From positions 1 through 64,000 of the forward strand of contig JAJAGP010000207.1 in assembly GCA_025084515.1 (NCBI GenBank): DNA of 64,000 nucleotides, written 5' to 3'. Source of the stretch: Ancistrus triradiatus (lineage: Eukaryota; Chordata; Actinopteri; Siluriformes; Loricariidae). Made by a program: the position numbers and the translations under genes. This document shows positions 12,366 to 23,527 of this stretch, piece by piece. The notes beneath the pieces were generated by a model. It ran no database searches, was not told where the DNA came from, and saw only the letters and a list, made by a program, of their open reading frames with translations. Within the stretch, counting starts at the first letter, position 1. The number at the start of each line of letters is the position of its first letter.

Positions 12366-12856
12366 ATGAGTGTCCATTGTAACGTTTTTTAAGACGAAAC
12401 AGTTCCAGAAGAAGTATTCAGAGCAATGTTGTGCCCGCTTTGCTTGGCATCTGCGAAATTTAATGGAAGTTTAAGTTTGCATAGCTTCCCAACCCCAGAG
12501 TGACCCCAGGAGACAGTGGCTAATAAACATCCGTTGCAACCACTTTATCATTTCTTTTATGTTCATACGAAGATCTGTAGCAGACATTTCATACCAGACC
12601 ACTTGGTTGAATCAAAAACACCAGAAGGTGCAGTGCCTACTACAGCACTCAGACACCGAGTTGCAGGGAAAGACCGGCTGAACCCGCCTTCCTGGAAGAT
12701 CCATCAGCAGATCTTACAATGGATCATGATTACTGTGCTGTCCCTGAGCGTCATCTCTGGACATGTCTTGCGCGGAAAATGAAGATCTGTCCCGTGCAGT
12801 GAAAGAGCTCAGAAATCAGCTACAGGAACTTCGCGTCCAGCTGAGTTTTAGTCTAA
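12366..12856 (+). pseudogene. THAP-domain protein relic
   Basis: In the frame beginning at 12426 the sequence encodes MLCPLCLASAKFNGSL, a short stretch, one in-frame TGA (near 12500), and then ICSRHF at about 12573-12590 followed by GAVPT. This gives C-X2-C-X44-C-X2-H, which fits the THAP zinc-finger spacing (C-X2-4-C-X35-50-C-X2-H) with its usual AVPT box. Further down, in another frame near 12781-12846, a leucine-heptad segment (AVKELRNQLQELRVQLS) resembles the coiled coil that often follows a THAP finger. The stop and the frame change make it a pseudogene. THAP fingers occur in P-element-like and other transposases and in domesticated host proteins; which source applies here is not decidable from this fragment. 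Confidence 0.65.
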
Positions 12857-13141
12857 TAAATCGTTTTGGGGTTCCGACAAGGATATTCGGTTTTACACCA
12901 GGAAACTTGTAGAGTAATACCCCGAAAATTTGCGCTTCTGAATCTGCTGCTTTACGAATTCGTGTATTTTTTCCTTGGAACTTAACACTTAAAATTCGCG
13001 GGTCCAGCAGATGTAAACCGTTGGTTTTTTTGTAGGCGGTAAGTTTAGCTTTAATTTGTTAAGAATAATAAACAGAGATGATTTCATGAAAATAATGTTT
13101 TACTTACTGTATCCAATAATACTGCATGTATTATTATCATA

Positions 13142-14145
13142 CAGTCGTATGAAAAAGTTTGGGCACCCCTGATAATTTTCATGATTTTTCTTTATAAATC
13201 ATTGGTTGTCCAGCCATCAATTTCAGGTAAATATATCATATAGCAGATGAACACCGTGATATTTGAGAAGTGAAATTAAGTTTATAAGTTTTACAGAAAG
13301 TGTGCAGTAATTATTCAAACTAAATTAGGCAGGTGCATAAATTTGGGCACCCTTGTCATTTGAATACCTTTAGCACTAATTATGAGAACACAAAATTTGT
13401 TTTGTAAGCTCATTGACCCTTGATCTACATACACAAGTGAATCCAACTATGAGAAAGTGTTAAGGTGGCCAATTGGAGTTTTTCTCCTCTTTGCATCTTC
13501 TCTGAGAGTGGCACATGGGGCATCAAAACAACTCTCAATGGCCTGAAAACAAAGGTTTTTTCACTCATGGGTTCAGAAGGGAAAGTATCTCCAGATTCCT
13601 TGAGAACAATGTTCAGAATCAGTGACAAAGTTTGCACCGAGGCCAACACCCCAAACCCTGCTCAAAATCTCACTAAGGCATTCATCGAGAACCAGTACAA
13701 CTTCTGGAATGGCCATCCAGTCCCCAGACATGAATATTTACTGAAAATGTGGGCCTTTTCCCAGCTCGAAACCATCAAACCTGACTGAACTGGAGATGTT
13801 TCTAAAGAAGAAATGGTCCAAACCTCTTTTCCAACAACCCTAATCCAGACTGGAAGCTGTAGGAAGCGTTTAGCGGCTGTTATTTCTACAAAAGAGGATC
13901 TACTAAATATTGATGTAATTTTTTTTCTGTTGGGTGCCCAAATTTATGCACCTGCCTACTTTTTGGTTTTGAAAATTCTGCACACTTTCTGTTAAATCCA
14001 TAACTTCAATTTTCACTTCTCAAATATCACTGTGTTCATCTGCTATATGATATATTTAACTCAAGTTGCTGATCTGAACAACCAATGATTTATAAACTAA
14101 AATCATGAAAATTATCAGGGGTGCCCAAACTTTTTCATACCACTG
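13142..14145 (+). mobile_element. Tc1-like transposon, family C, internally deleted
   Basis: The ends match as inverted repeats of well over 100 bp. The left begins CAGTCGTATGAAAAAGTTTG and the right is the complement of CAGTGGTATGAAAAAGTTTG; both are flanked by TA (13140-13141 and 14146-14147). The interior retains coding-looking pieces (SENGLKTKVFSL-like near 13530; FIENQYNFWNG near 13680; a C-terminal RKRLAAVIS near 13860), with large losses in the catalytic region. Non-autonomous. Confidence 0.85.
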
Positions 14146-14147
14146 TA

Positions 14148-14964
14148 TTATATTACTATCGTATAATGAAATAGTTCATGCGCCATCTGTTTGTTTACAT
14201 TTCCAACATCAGCTGATGGAGACTACTAGCTGTATATAATTTCTAATAGTAACACTAATGTTCTACTTACTGTATCTAATTACACTGCACATATCATATT
14301 TCTAATGTTAATATAAAATACAAACATAACGACCATTTGCATTAGTAGGCTATTTACGTTTATAGGGACTGTCGCTGACGCTACTGTATCCAAATCAATT
14401 TTTAAATGAACTTGAAGTGTTTTAGGGACATATTTAGGGTTTAAAATATGAAGATGGGTATATATAGGCCTTTGCTAGTTGTATTACTGTAGTAAACACC
14501 ACGGCAGATATGATAACCGATTTGCTGTTAATGTAATACATTTGCCAACAGATTCCTATGACCACTTAATGGCATTTTGGTGGCTCATTGCAAGTGTAGT
14601 GGGAAAACCGGAAAGGCTAGAGCAGCACTAGGGAAAATGCAGAAGTAATTGTGCAAAGAGCCCATTAACATTTACCTGCAAGTTCCAGTACTGTCGTAAC
14701 ATACAGTGAGAACGTTGATAAAAGTTTGCCACCGTCTGGTTAAAAGGAAAGCATATATAATGTTACCACCAGAGGGCAGGAAAGACGATGGGCTGTCTCC
14801 AGGCTTAAATTTGGGCATACGTGGTCAAATTCAAAACATAATGGCATTACATTTCATTCGAAGCAAACTTTAATATAAACATTTGGTGACATTTTCAATT
14901 GACCCACTAGTTTGTAAAGTTTCAAAACATACATTTTAATAGTCAATTAAAATGTGCAGAAATA
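14148..14964. other. gene-free stretch
   Basis: Near 14256-14305 is a diverged direct repeat of the sequence just left of the family C element (13095-13140; both contain TACTTACTGTAT). No gene was found. Confidence 0.4.
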
Positions 14965-15424
14965 CACAATATAAACAAATGTTTGTGGACACCCAAAAAT
15001 TACATCAAATACATTAATTGCTATTAGTTTGGAGTTTCCCTCCAGCTTTGCTCCTACAACAGCCTTTGTTCTTCTCAAAGGGTTTTCCACTAGATCTTGG
15101 AACAGCACTGAGGTCAGCTTCTGATGTTAGACAATAAACCCTGGCTCACTTTTGCCATTCCAGAGCATTTTCAAGGTGTCTGATGAAGTTGAAGTCAAGG
15201 TTCTGTGCAAGCCAGGCAGAAAGCTGATGAACTGACTTGGTGGAAGTAGAAGCCTATAAATGTGCCATATAGAGAGTATTCAGTACAACCCATTCTACTA
15301 CCACTGTTTGTCTATGGAGAATCCAGAAATGTATGCCTTATGTTCTGGATGTATTATAAATGTGTGTTGCTGAAAAAACAGAGCTCAATAATTCGAAGGA
15401 GTGTCCACAAACTTCTATATAGTG
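14965..15424. mobile_element. MITE with CACTATATAGA-type ends and TA target
   Basis: The left end CACAATATAAACAAATGTTTG and the right end (complement of CACTATATAGAAGTTTGTGG) form inverted repeats, with TA on both sides. The element is about 460 bp without coding potential. A second copy in the opposite orientation is at 31688-32313; the two share inner sequence (for example TCTAGTGGAAAA and its complement). Confidence 0.75.
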
Positions 15425-15724
15425 TATAGTATTTAAATTGGGTCCCTGTAGAAGTTGTGTGGAGCCACAGAATTTTTTCAAGAGGCCAACTATAAACTGG
15501 GAAAACATTTAGGAATACTGAAACTACCCAACATCATAGTGAAAAGAAGGAACTCATTCAGTTCAAGGTGAGAAAAACCCCACATTCATTCCACAACTGC
15601 CTTCCTGACTGATTTCAGCTCAATGGACCATCAGCAACCTCATTCACCTCTTTCACCAACCGTCCTCCCCAAACTATCATCAAAACCAATACGGAACATT
15701 ATGTAAAAAGTAAAGGTAAGGAAG

Positions 15725-16051
15725 GTGACTTCAGTGGATATTGTTCTGTTAAAAGCTTGTTTCAAATCTACCACTACTATTCCAGCAGCCAAATGTACAC
15801 ATATTAAAAGCCTCAATTACTACAAATCGTCTGCTTTGACTTCTAGTCAAACTGAACACCTCCTTCAGTTTTCATACAGAGCTAACAGCTCAGTTGAGGA
15901 TAATGTAGATCTGGCCATACAGCGTCACACTAGACTGACCTATGTAAAAGCTCAGTCTTTAACACCATTGTCCCTGAAGTGCTGCAGGTCAAATCAACTG
16001 ACTGTGTCAGATCCCATCTGTCCTTTTATCACAGACTTCCAGAATAAATGA
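15725..16051 (+). pseudogene. non-LTR retrotransposon reverse-transcriptase relic
   Basis: A 108-codon open frame contains LTSSQTEHLLQFSYRANSS (from about 15838), followed by VEDNVDLAIQRHTRL. This resembles the LINE reverse-transcriptase segment with a QFAYR-type motif followed by an S-x-D/E-D stretch. There is no catalytic YxDD box and no endonuclease domain. The surrounding sequence (15440-15725) looks non-coding and degraded. Confidence 0.5.
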
Positions 16052-16135
16052 AGCAGCAGATGTGGATAGAAAAGCACATACAACCTGATGTTCAGTACTG
16101 GAGTGGCTCAAGGCTGTGAGTTCTATTCTATTATC

Positions 16136-16285
16136 ATTTACATTTTTAGCATTGAGCAGACACTAATGCAGAACCTATTACAAACGACACAACATACAAC
16201 CCAAGTAATTGGGGGTTAAGATCAAGTTTCTAACAGTAGCAGATTGGCAGTGCTGGGACTTGAACACTTAAGTCACTTTGGATAA
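16136..16285 (-). repeat. tRNA-derived SINE, diverged
   Basis: It begins CATTTACATTTTTAGCATTGAGCAGAC, contains CAAGTAATTGGGGGTTAAG and ends in a degraded head near CTGGGACTTGAACACTTAAG. Same family as 31984-32183. Confidence 0.65.
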
Positions 16286-18132
16286 ATGTAAGATGTTTAA
16301 AAAATATTAATGGATTAAGAAATTGCATTACAGGATATTTCCTCCAAAGCCTAAGTTCTTTCCATTCATAAAATCAACAAAACATGCAGTTTGACCAAGG
16401 GTACCCAAACATTTGTATTCTATCCAGAGCTCCCTGTTTCTGTCTTCTGCATCTCATTAAATCTGTGTATTTTTCTTGAATATTTAAAATATTCGTTATA
16501 TATGTAACAAAACTGAACAAAATAAATCTTATTCTGATAAATGCAGGATATTTGGCTGATTTTGGCTGGCTGTGAAACATTTGAGGGGGAAGGGTCGTTT
16601 GTTTTCTTCTCTGAAACCTCAAAGGAGAGAGAACTCATGCATATATATGGCAGGTCTGAATCAATAGGCTCAATAAACAGCAGATGTAGTCGCTGAGCCC
16701 CACACACAGTTCACATATATTAAGAGATTAGATGACGTAGTCTATGAATAAGTCAACAGTAAAGGAAATACAAGCACAATTTAACATTTATAAATTTAGA
16801 GTGCTTCCAATTTAATGATAAAACACACATACCATATAAGGAAACAAGAAACAAATATGTTGGACCAAGTGGTAACACTTTTTTTTCTACCAACATAATT
16901 TTTAATATGTGTAATTTCAGAAGGAACACATTTGCTACTATGAATCAAAGCCCACCCCATCCCTTAATTTTATCTAGCTATGGGCTGATTCTGCTGTAGC
17001 TACATGGAACAATTTGTGAAAGTACAAAAACAGCAAATAAATAAACAACATGCATCAATATCTGTACTTCTGATACTTCTGAGACAAATCCATTAAACTG
17101 CCAATTTGCAAACTAAACCTGGTACTGATTTCTGTTGCCAGAAAATTTGGAAGTGAAATCATTCACATTGATAGGTAGATTGTTATTTTAATTTTGAGCC
17201 ATACTCCATGTGTAAAGTGTGCGATAAATGTCACAACCATTAACATATCCATCCATCTCAATCCCTTTATCTGCCACTCCTTCACCTGCCTTATCCTAAT
17301 AAGAAGATACATGATATTTAAAATAATGTAATACTTAATGACTGATTTGATGCATGCAAAATCTGTTGTATACATACACTAACACTCTTAAAAAAACCTT
17401 AGTAACGTTGTGCCCAGTGCTGGTCTGGATTTATTTATTTATTTATTTAGGTGGCATTATTTAGGTGGCATTAAGCTGAAACGAGATGACAAAACAATTT
17501 ACGTTAAGGTTTACACCGAGAAAGTTCGAGCTTTACAAGACTAAGACAGTCCTAACATTAACGTTAGACAGTGAGGTTGTTTCCCAAACAGCAAACTTAG
17601 GAACTTTACATACTACACAACTAACGGCGGTGTACTTTTTAGATACTATTTAGTGCTGCAGTATGCAATTTGAGACGCGGCCAGAAACTAATGTTACTTT
17701 CTGACAATTTGAGCACGTTAATGTTAACGTTAGCTAACTCAAAATGTACTAGTATGTTACCATAACAAGACATTATACACAAGCCGTTTCACACTTCATC
17801 TCATAAGTTGTCTATTTGCTGCCAAAAGGCGCTAACTTACCTCAGTGACTTACTTTCAAAATAAAAGTTACAGTTTTTAAATCCTCCCTTAGTATGAATA
17901 TAAAATGCAGGCCTACCTGGTTTAGAGCAGTAGAATGTGAAGATGTTAGTATTCACCGTAAGGTTAAATTAAATGTATCAGGAAAAATGAGACGTTTTAC
18001 ATCTTAATTATTAATTAAATTAATAAAATAGAATTAGATGTTTTAAATCTTACCATACATAATAATATGTGATACTTGTAGACCATTTCATATACAACAA
18101 ACACCTTTATAAGTGATCCTGTCCAAAATGTA
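16286..18132. other. gene-free stretch
   Basis: It includes a short ATTT tandem run with a duplicated TTAGGTGGCATTA (about 17432-17475). No exon signature or recognised transposon. Confidence 0.4.
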
Positions 18133-18305
18133 CTCATATGCAGCATTAAGCAGACATGCAAATCTAGAGTGAATTACAAGTAATACTGTCTAACAAGGTT
18201 TCTTCCAAGCAACTGTGGGTTAAGTACCTTGCTCAAGGGTCCAACAGTGGCAGTTAGGTTTATCTAAGCATTGGTCAATAGGTCAGTAAGTTAACCGATA
18301 CCACA
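18133..18305 (-). repeat. tRNA-derived SINE, diverged
   Basis: Contains the complementary family body (CAAGCAACTGTGGGTTAAGTACCTTGCTCAAGG) with a degraded tail (GCATTAAGCAGAC) and head. Confidence 0.65.
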
Positions 18306-18423
18306 CCAAGACTTTACTACTTTATTAGTTTTACTTTATTATTGCACTGCTGATGCACCATGGAACATCACATCAATGGAACTATCACCACCAAGCGTGT
18401 AGAAGATTCTTAAAAAGGGCTGT

Positions 18424-18545
18424 CCAGTGGTGCTTGAAATTTTTGTGAACCCTTTAGAATGTTCAATATTTCTTCATAAAAATGACCTAAGACTGTGGTA
18501 ATCTAGCAGTTAAGGTACTGGACTGTGCACCAGAGAATCCAGGGT
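18424..18545 (+). repeat. Tc1 family A terminal fragment fused to SINE head
   Basis: 18424-18488 is a lone end of family A (CAGTGGTGCTTGAAATTTTT, then AACCCTTTAGAATG). It runs directly into the head of the local tRNA-derived SINE (GACTGTGGTAATCTAGCAGTTAAGG) at 18491-18545. Confidence 0.75.
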
Positions 18546-18669
18546 TTTTTTGTGACCCATCCGCATTCAAAGTTCTTATAACCACAGCTCCTCCATGTTC
18601 TTATTGGTCGCCTCAGATAACAAATCATACGTAATACTGTCCTCAGATGATATTTCAGTTTCAAAGATC

Positions 18670-18945
18670 AGTCTATTTGGGGTTGGGGATCAGCCTCTGA
18701 GAAGAAGAGCACCAGTCTATCAAGGGAAGACTGATGTTTTTTCAGGGGTAGGGTAATAGTTCATCAGGGGATAGTACCAGTTGCTCAGTACTACAAGGAA
18801 GCATCAGTCTCTCAGGATAAGAGCATTAGGCTCTCAGGGGTAGAAGACCAGTCTCTCAGGATTAGAGCAGGGTTAATGGAGAAGTCTCTCAGTGGGAGAC
18901 TACAGTCTGTCATGAATGGAGTAACGGTCACTCAGGAGTAAAGTA
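18670..18945. repeat. degenerate minisatellite, CAGTCTCTCAGG-like unit
   Basis: A roughly 25-35 bp unit of the form ACCAGTCTCTCAGGGGTAGAG recurs about eight or more times with many changes and length variation. No coding potential. Confidence 0.6.
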
Positions 18946-19233
18946 CACCTCTGCAGGACGGCAAACAAGGAAAAGGAAAACTTAATTACAACCATAACAT
19001 ACCTTGTGACCAAAGTTTATGCTTTTATCAAAGGCTAAAATACAATTGCATATTACTATTGCATATTGCCATTGCTTTGCTTCTGTGTCTCTGTAATTCA
19101 TCAAACTTCAGAATCCTTATAGACATATACATTTTATAAACGCACTCTGAGGAATCAAGGAGCCAGATAATATAGGCTCTCATATGTCTGTTATGCAGGA
19201 AGTCTTTTTCTTCTAGTATGTGATCTAGACATA

Positions 19234-20606
19234 CAGTGCCTTGAACTTTTCAACCTTTTGCCACATTTCAGGCTTCAAACATAAAGATATGAAATTGTAA
19301 TTTTTGTGTGAAGAATCAACAACAAGTGGGACACAATCATGAAGTGGAACAAAATGTATTGGATATTTTAAACTTTTTTTTAGAAATTAAAAAACTGAAA
19401 AGTGGGGCGTGCAAAATTATTCAGCCCCTTTACTTTCAGTGCAGCAAACTCACTCCAGAAGTTCAGTGAGGATCTCTGAATGATCCAATGTTGACCTAAA
19501 TGACTGATGATGATAAATAGAATCCATCTGTGTGTAATCAAGGCTCTGTATAAATGCACATGCTCTGTGATAGTCTCAGAGTTCTGTTTAAAGCGCAGAG
19601 AGCATCATGAAGACCAAGGAACACGCCAGGCAGGTCCGAGATACTGTTGTGGAGAAGTTTAAAGCCGGATTTGGATACAAAAAGATTTCCCAAGCTTTAA
19701 ACATCTCAAGGAGCACTGTGCAAGCGATCATATTGCAATGGAAGGAGTATCAGACCACTGCAAATCAACCAAGACCCGGCCGTCCCACTAAACTTTCAGC
19801 TCAAACAAGGAGAAGACTGATCAGCGATGCAGCCAAGAGGCCCATGATCACTCTGGAAGAACTACAGATATCTACAGCTGAGGTGGAAGACTTTGTCCAT
19901 AGGACAACAATCAGTCGTACACTGCACAAATCTGGCCTTTATGGAAGAGTGACAAGAAGAAAGCCATTTCTTAAAGATATAAATAAAAAGTTTGCCACAA
20001 GCCACCTGGGAGACACACCAAACATGTGGAAGAAGGTGCTCTGGTCAGACGAACTTTTTGGCCACAATGCAAAACGATTTATCTTCCAACAAGACAATGA
20101 TCCAAAACATAAAGCAAAATCTACAATGAAGTGGTTCACAAATGAACGTATCCAGGTGTTAGAATGGCCAAGTCAAAGTCCAGACCTGAATCCAATCGAG
20201 AATCTGTGGAAAGAGCTGAAAACTGCTGTTCACAAACGCTCTCCATCCAACCTCACTGAGCTCGAGCTGTTTTGCAAGGAAGAATGGGCAAAAATTTCAT
20301 TCTCTCGATGTGCAAAACTGATAGAGACATACCCCAAGCGACTTGCAGCTGTAATCGCAGCGAAAAGGTGGCGCTACAAAGTATTAATGCAAAGGGGCCG
20401 AATAATTTTGCACGCCCCACTTTTCAGTTTTTTATTTCTAAAAAAAGTTTAAAATGTCCAATAAATTTTGTTCTACTTCACGATTGTGTCCCATTTGTTG
20501 TTGATTCTTCACGAAAAATTACAATTTCATATCTTTATGTTTAAAGCCTGAAATGTGGCAAAAGGTTGAAATGTTCAAGGGGGCCGAATACTTTTGCAAG
20601 GCACTG
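19234..20606 (+). mobile_element. Tc1-like transposon, family D, near-complete
   Basis: The element is 1373 bp, flanked by TA (19232-19233, 20607-20608). The inverted repeats extend past 150 bp and include an inner pair around GTGGGGCGTGCAAAATTATTC (19403) and its complement near 20405, the IR/DR layout of many fish Tc1 elements. The left end lacks 21 bp present in the right end, apparently lost between two CCTTG repeats. It carries the longest transposase frame in the window. Confidence 0.95.
19607..20452 (+). CDS. Tc1-family transposase with internal in-frame deletions
   Basis: The 281-residue uninterrupted frame would catalyse cut-and-paste of its own element if intact. Visible parts: an N-terminal HTH (residues about 10-60; ISQALNISRSTVQAII), the GRPTKLS hinge (about 64-70), a second HTH to about residue 125, the first catalytic Asp in LWSDE, the second Asp in QQDNDPKHK and the Glu in LNPIENLW. 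The second Asp and Glu are separated by 34 residues (DD34E). Family members usually have about 340 residues. Here the region between the first and second Asp has shrunk to about 15 residues by two in-frame losses, one of 12 bp after WSDE and a larger one after GHNAKR. The fold of the catalytic core should therefore be lost. The start at 19607 matches the usual start shortly inside the left inverted repeat. The C-terminus runs into the right inverted repeat. Confidence 0.85.
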   Translation: MKTKEHARQVRDTVVEKFKAGFGYKKISQALNISRSTVQAIILQWKEYQTTANQPRPGRPTKLSAQTRRRLISDAAKRPMITLEELQISTAEVEDFVHRTTISRTLHKSGLYGRVTRRKPFLKDINKKFATSHLGDTPNMWKKVLWSDELFGHNAKRFIFQQDNDPKHKAKSTMKWFTNERIQVLEWPSQSPDLNPIENLWKELKTAVHKRSPSNLTELELFCKEEWAKISFSRCAKLIETYPKRLAAVIAAKRWRYKVLMQRGRIILHAPLFSFLFLKKV

Positions 20607-20878
20607 TATACTAGCCAATAACATACCCACTCTCCTAATAGTGGCAAAGTCAAGAAATTACATATATAAACAACAAATACATAATTAATAATAACAATTA
20701 AGTAAAAACAACCTGTGCCATGATGTATCCCCTGTATTTCTGGTATATGGGATGGTATATGATAATACAGTTTTGTTTTGTTTTTTTATTAATTATCAGT
20801 ATCCTGTGATGCTCCATAGCAGCACTAATGGTCATAAAAGAACAATCAGTTAGATTAGTGCAGACCAGGTTTGTCATG

Positions 20879-22663
20879 GTATTTAGTCAGCCACTGATTT
20901 CACAAGTTCTCCTACTTAGAAAGATGAGAGAGGTCTGTAATTTTCATCATAGGTACACTTCAACTATGAGAGACAAAATCAGAAACAAAATCCAGGAAAT
21001 CACATTGTAGGATTTTTAAAGAATTTAATTGTAAATTATGGTGGAAAATAAGTATTTGGTCAGTAACAAAAGTTCAGCTCAATACTTTGTAACATAAGCT
21101 TTATTGGCAATGACAGAAGTCAAACGTTTTCTGTAAGTCTTCACCAGGTTGGCACACACTGTGGCTGGTATTTTGGCCCATTTCTCCATGCAGATCTCCT
21201 CTAGAGAGGAGATGCTTTGGGGCAACACGGATTTTCCACTCCCTCCACAAATTTTACAATTACATTTACATTTACAGCATTTAGCAGACGCCCTTATCCA
21301 GAACGACTTACAATTGATACAGTCTTACAATCCAAGCAATTGTGGGTTAAGGGCCTTGCTCAAGAACCCAACAGTGGCAGCTTGGCAGAGGTGGGATTTG
21401 AACCCTGGACCTTTTAGTCCATAGTCCAGTACCTTAACCGCTAGGCTGCCACAGCCCAAATTTTCTATGGGGTTGAGGTCTGGAGACTGGCTAGGACACT
21501 CCAGGACCTTGAAATGCTTTTTACGAAGCCACTCCTTCGTTGCCCGAGCGGTTTGTTTTATATCATTGTCATGTTGGAAGACCCAGCCACGTTCCATTTT
21601 CAATGCCCTCACTGATGGAAGGAGGTTTTGGCTTAAAATCTCACCATACATGGCCCCGTTCATTCTTTCCTTAACACGGATCAGTCGTCCTGTCCCCTTT
21701 GCAGAAAAACAGCCCCAAAGCATGAGGTTTCCACCCCCATGCTTTCCAGTAGGTATGGTGCAACTCAGAATTCTTCTTCCCACTCCAAAACACGGCGAAT
21801 GTTGATTTTTTTACCAAAAAGTTTCTATTTTGGTTTCATCCGACCACATGATATTCTCCCAATCCTCTTCTGGATCATCCCATATGCTCTCTGTCAAACT
21901 TCAGACGGTCCCCTGGACGTTGTACTGGCTTAAGCAGGGGGGCACGCCTGGCACTGCAGGATCTGAAGTCCCCTCAGCGTAGTGTGTTACTGATGGTAGC
22001 CTTTGTTTACTTTGGTCCCAGCTCTCTGCAGGTCATTCATCAGGTCCCTCAGTGTAGTTCTGGGATTTTTTGCTCAACCGTTCTTCATGATCATTTTGAC
22101 CCCATGGGATGAGATCTTTTTTTGCTTGCGTGGAGCCCCAGATCGAGGGAGATTATCAATGGTCTTGTATGTCTTACAATTGCTCCCACAGTTGATTTAT
22201 TCACACACCAACTGGCTTGCCTATTGTAGATTCACTTCACTCTTCCCAGTCTGGTGCAGATCTACAGTTTTCTTCCTGGTGTCCTTCGACAGCTTCTTTG
22301 GTCCCCCCCTTGGTCATGGTTTTGAGTTTGGAGTCTGACTGTTTTTTAGGCTGTGAACAGGTGCCACTAATACACGTAAACAGTGGAAGGACCAGAGGAG
22401 CTTTCTTAAAGAAGAAGTTACAGGTCTGTGAGAGCCAGAAATATTGCTTGGTTTGTGGGTGACCAAATACTTATTTTCCACCATGATTTCAAATTGATTT
22501 CTTTAAAAATCCTACCAATGTGATTTCCTGGATTTTTTTTTTCTTTTTGGTCTCTCATAGTTGAAGTGTGTACCTATGATGAAAAATACAGACCTCTCTC
22601 ATCTTTCTAAGTAGGAGAACTTTCACAGTCAGGTGGCTGACAATTTTTTTTTTGCCCCCACTG
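20879..22663 (-). mobile_element. Tc1-like transposon, family B, with SINE inside
   Basis: The right end closes with an inverted CAGTGGGGGCAAAA and TA at 22664-22665. The left end lacks the outermost about 17 bp and starts within ATTTAGTCAGCC. Transposase fragments run on the minus strand (NPIENL near 21470, QHDNDIKQTARAT near 21545-21590, GGGNLMLWGC near 21705-21735). It has many indels and is split by the SINE at 21256-21456. Confidence 0.9.
21256..21456 (-). repeat. tRNA-derived SINE with 8-bp target duplication
   Basis: A complete copy with tail TTTACAGCATTTAGCAGACG at the left and tRNA-like head (complement of CTGTGGCAGCCTAGCGGTTA) at the right. CAAATTTT is duplicated exactly at 21248-21255 and 21457-21464. 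It lies inside a family B Tc1. Confidence 0.95.
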
Positions 22664-23116
22664 TAATGCATGCTGATATACTCTGTTTCCACATGATTAG
22701 GAAGATAAATCTCCTTGAATGCACTAATCTAATTGACTAAATGAGAGTATGCTATTATCCCATTACCACAAAAAATTTTACTAGGAAATACAGCTGTGCA
22801 AAGCTATTAAAGGCATATCCAAACAGACTAATGGCTGTATTAAAGAACAACACTGACTCTGTGAATTGTTGAATCAGATGGACCGATCCTTTTTTTTCCA
22901 ACCCTGTTATTCTAAATTTTTTCATTTTAAAAAATGTATTGCCAGAAACTGTTGCCCTTTTTGTTTGTTAATTGAGTGGGGTAAGATTAAAAAAAATATA
23001 TAGGCAATTAGATATTTTTAATGTGGTTGGATTTCAGACTGTAATACATAAAAAGTGACTATTTCAAAGAGGTATGATGAAGCCAGCTCCAGAATCAATT
23101 GTGTTATATATATTAC

Positions 23117-23181
23117 TAAGAAAAAATGAGAGTAATCTCATATATAAGTATATATAGGATATATATATATATATATATTTC

Positions 23182-23228
<47 letters not shown>

Positions 23229-23275
23229 ATATATATAGATAGATAGATATGTATGATTGCTCTCATTTTTTCTTT
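23117..23275. repeat. TA microsatellite inside an inverted repeat
   Basis: AAGAAAAAATGAGAGTAATC at 23117 is inverted, with one mismatch, near 23254-23273. The space between is mostly (TA)n with a short GATA run. Confidence 0.85.
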
Positions 23276-23315
23276 GTAAAATATATATAAATTCATAAGA
23301 TTTTTGGGAGTAAAG

Positions 23316-23355
23316 TTGTACCACTGGTTACAATTGAAATTGACCAGTGGTACAA
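23316..23355. repeat. perfect 13-bp inverted repeat
   Basis: TTGTACCACTGGT (23316-23328) and ACCAGTGGTACAA (23343-23355) are exact inverted copies separated by 14 nt. Confidence 0.9.
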
Positions 23356-23521
23356 TTTAAAGCAAACAATTTAACGCATTTATAATGAACTAAAACAACC
23401 TTAATTTGTAATGGAAATTGAAAATCTAAACAACTCCAGCACTGGTAGTGGTATGGTAGTATGTTCAAGCTTAACACCATTCTGAAATAAATTCAGACAT
23501 GCATTGTGTGTTACATGTATG

Positions 23522-23527
23522 TTTATT
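23522..23527 (-). promoter_or_regulatory. possible polyadenylation signal of dpf2
   Basis: On the minus strand this is AATAAA, about 890 nt beyond the dpf2 stop codon, with GT-containing sequence downstream. This is inference only; other AATAAA copies nearby are possible. Confidence 0.3.

Noticed and set aside
21325..21783. 152-codon minus-strand frame
   Set aside because: A chimera of Tc1 family B transposase and the inserted SINE, so not a gene.
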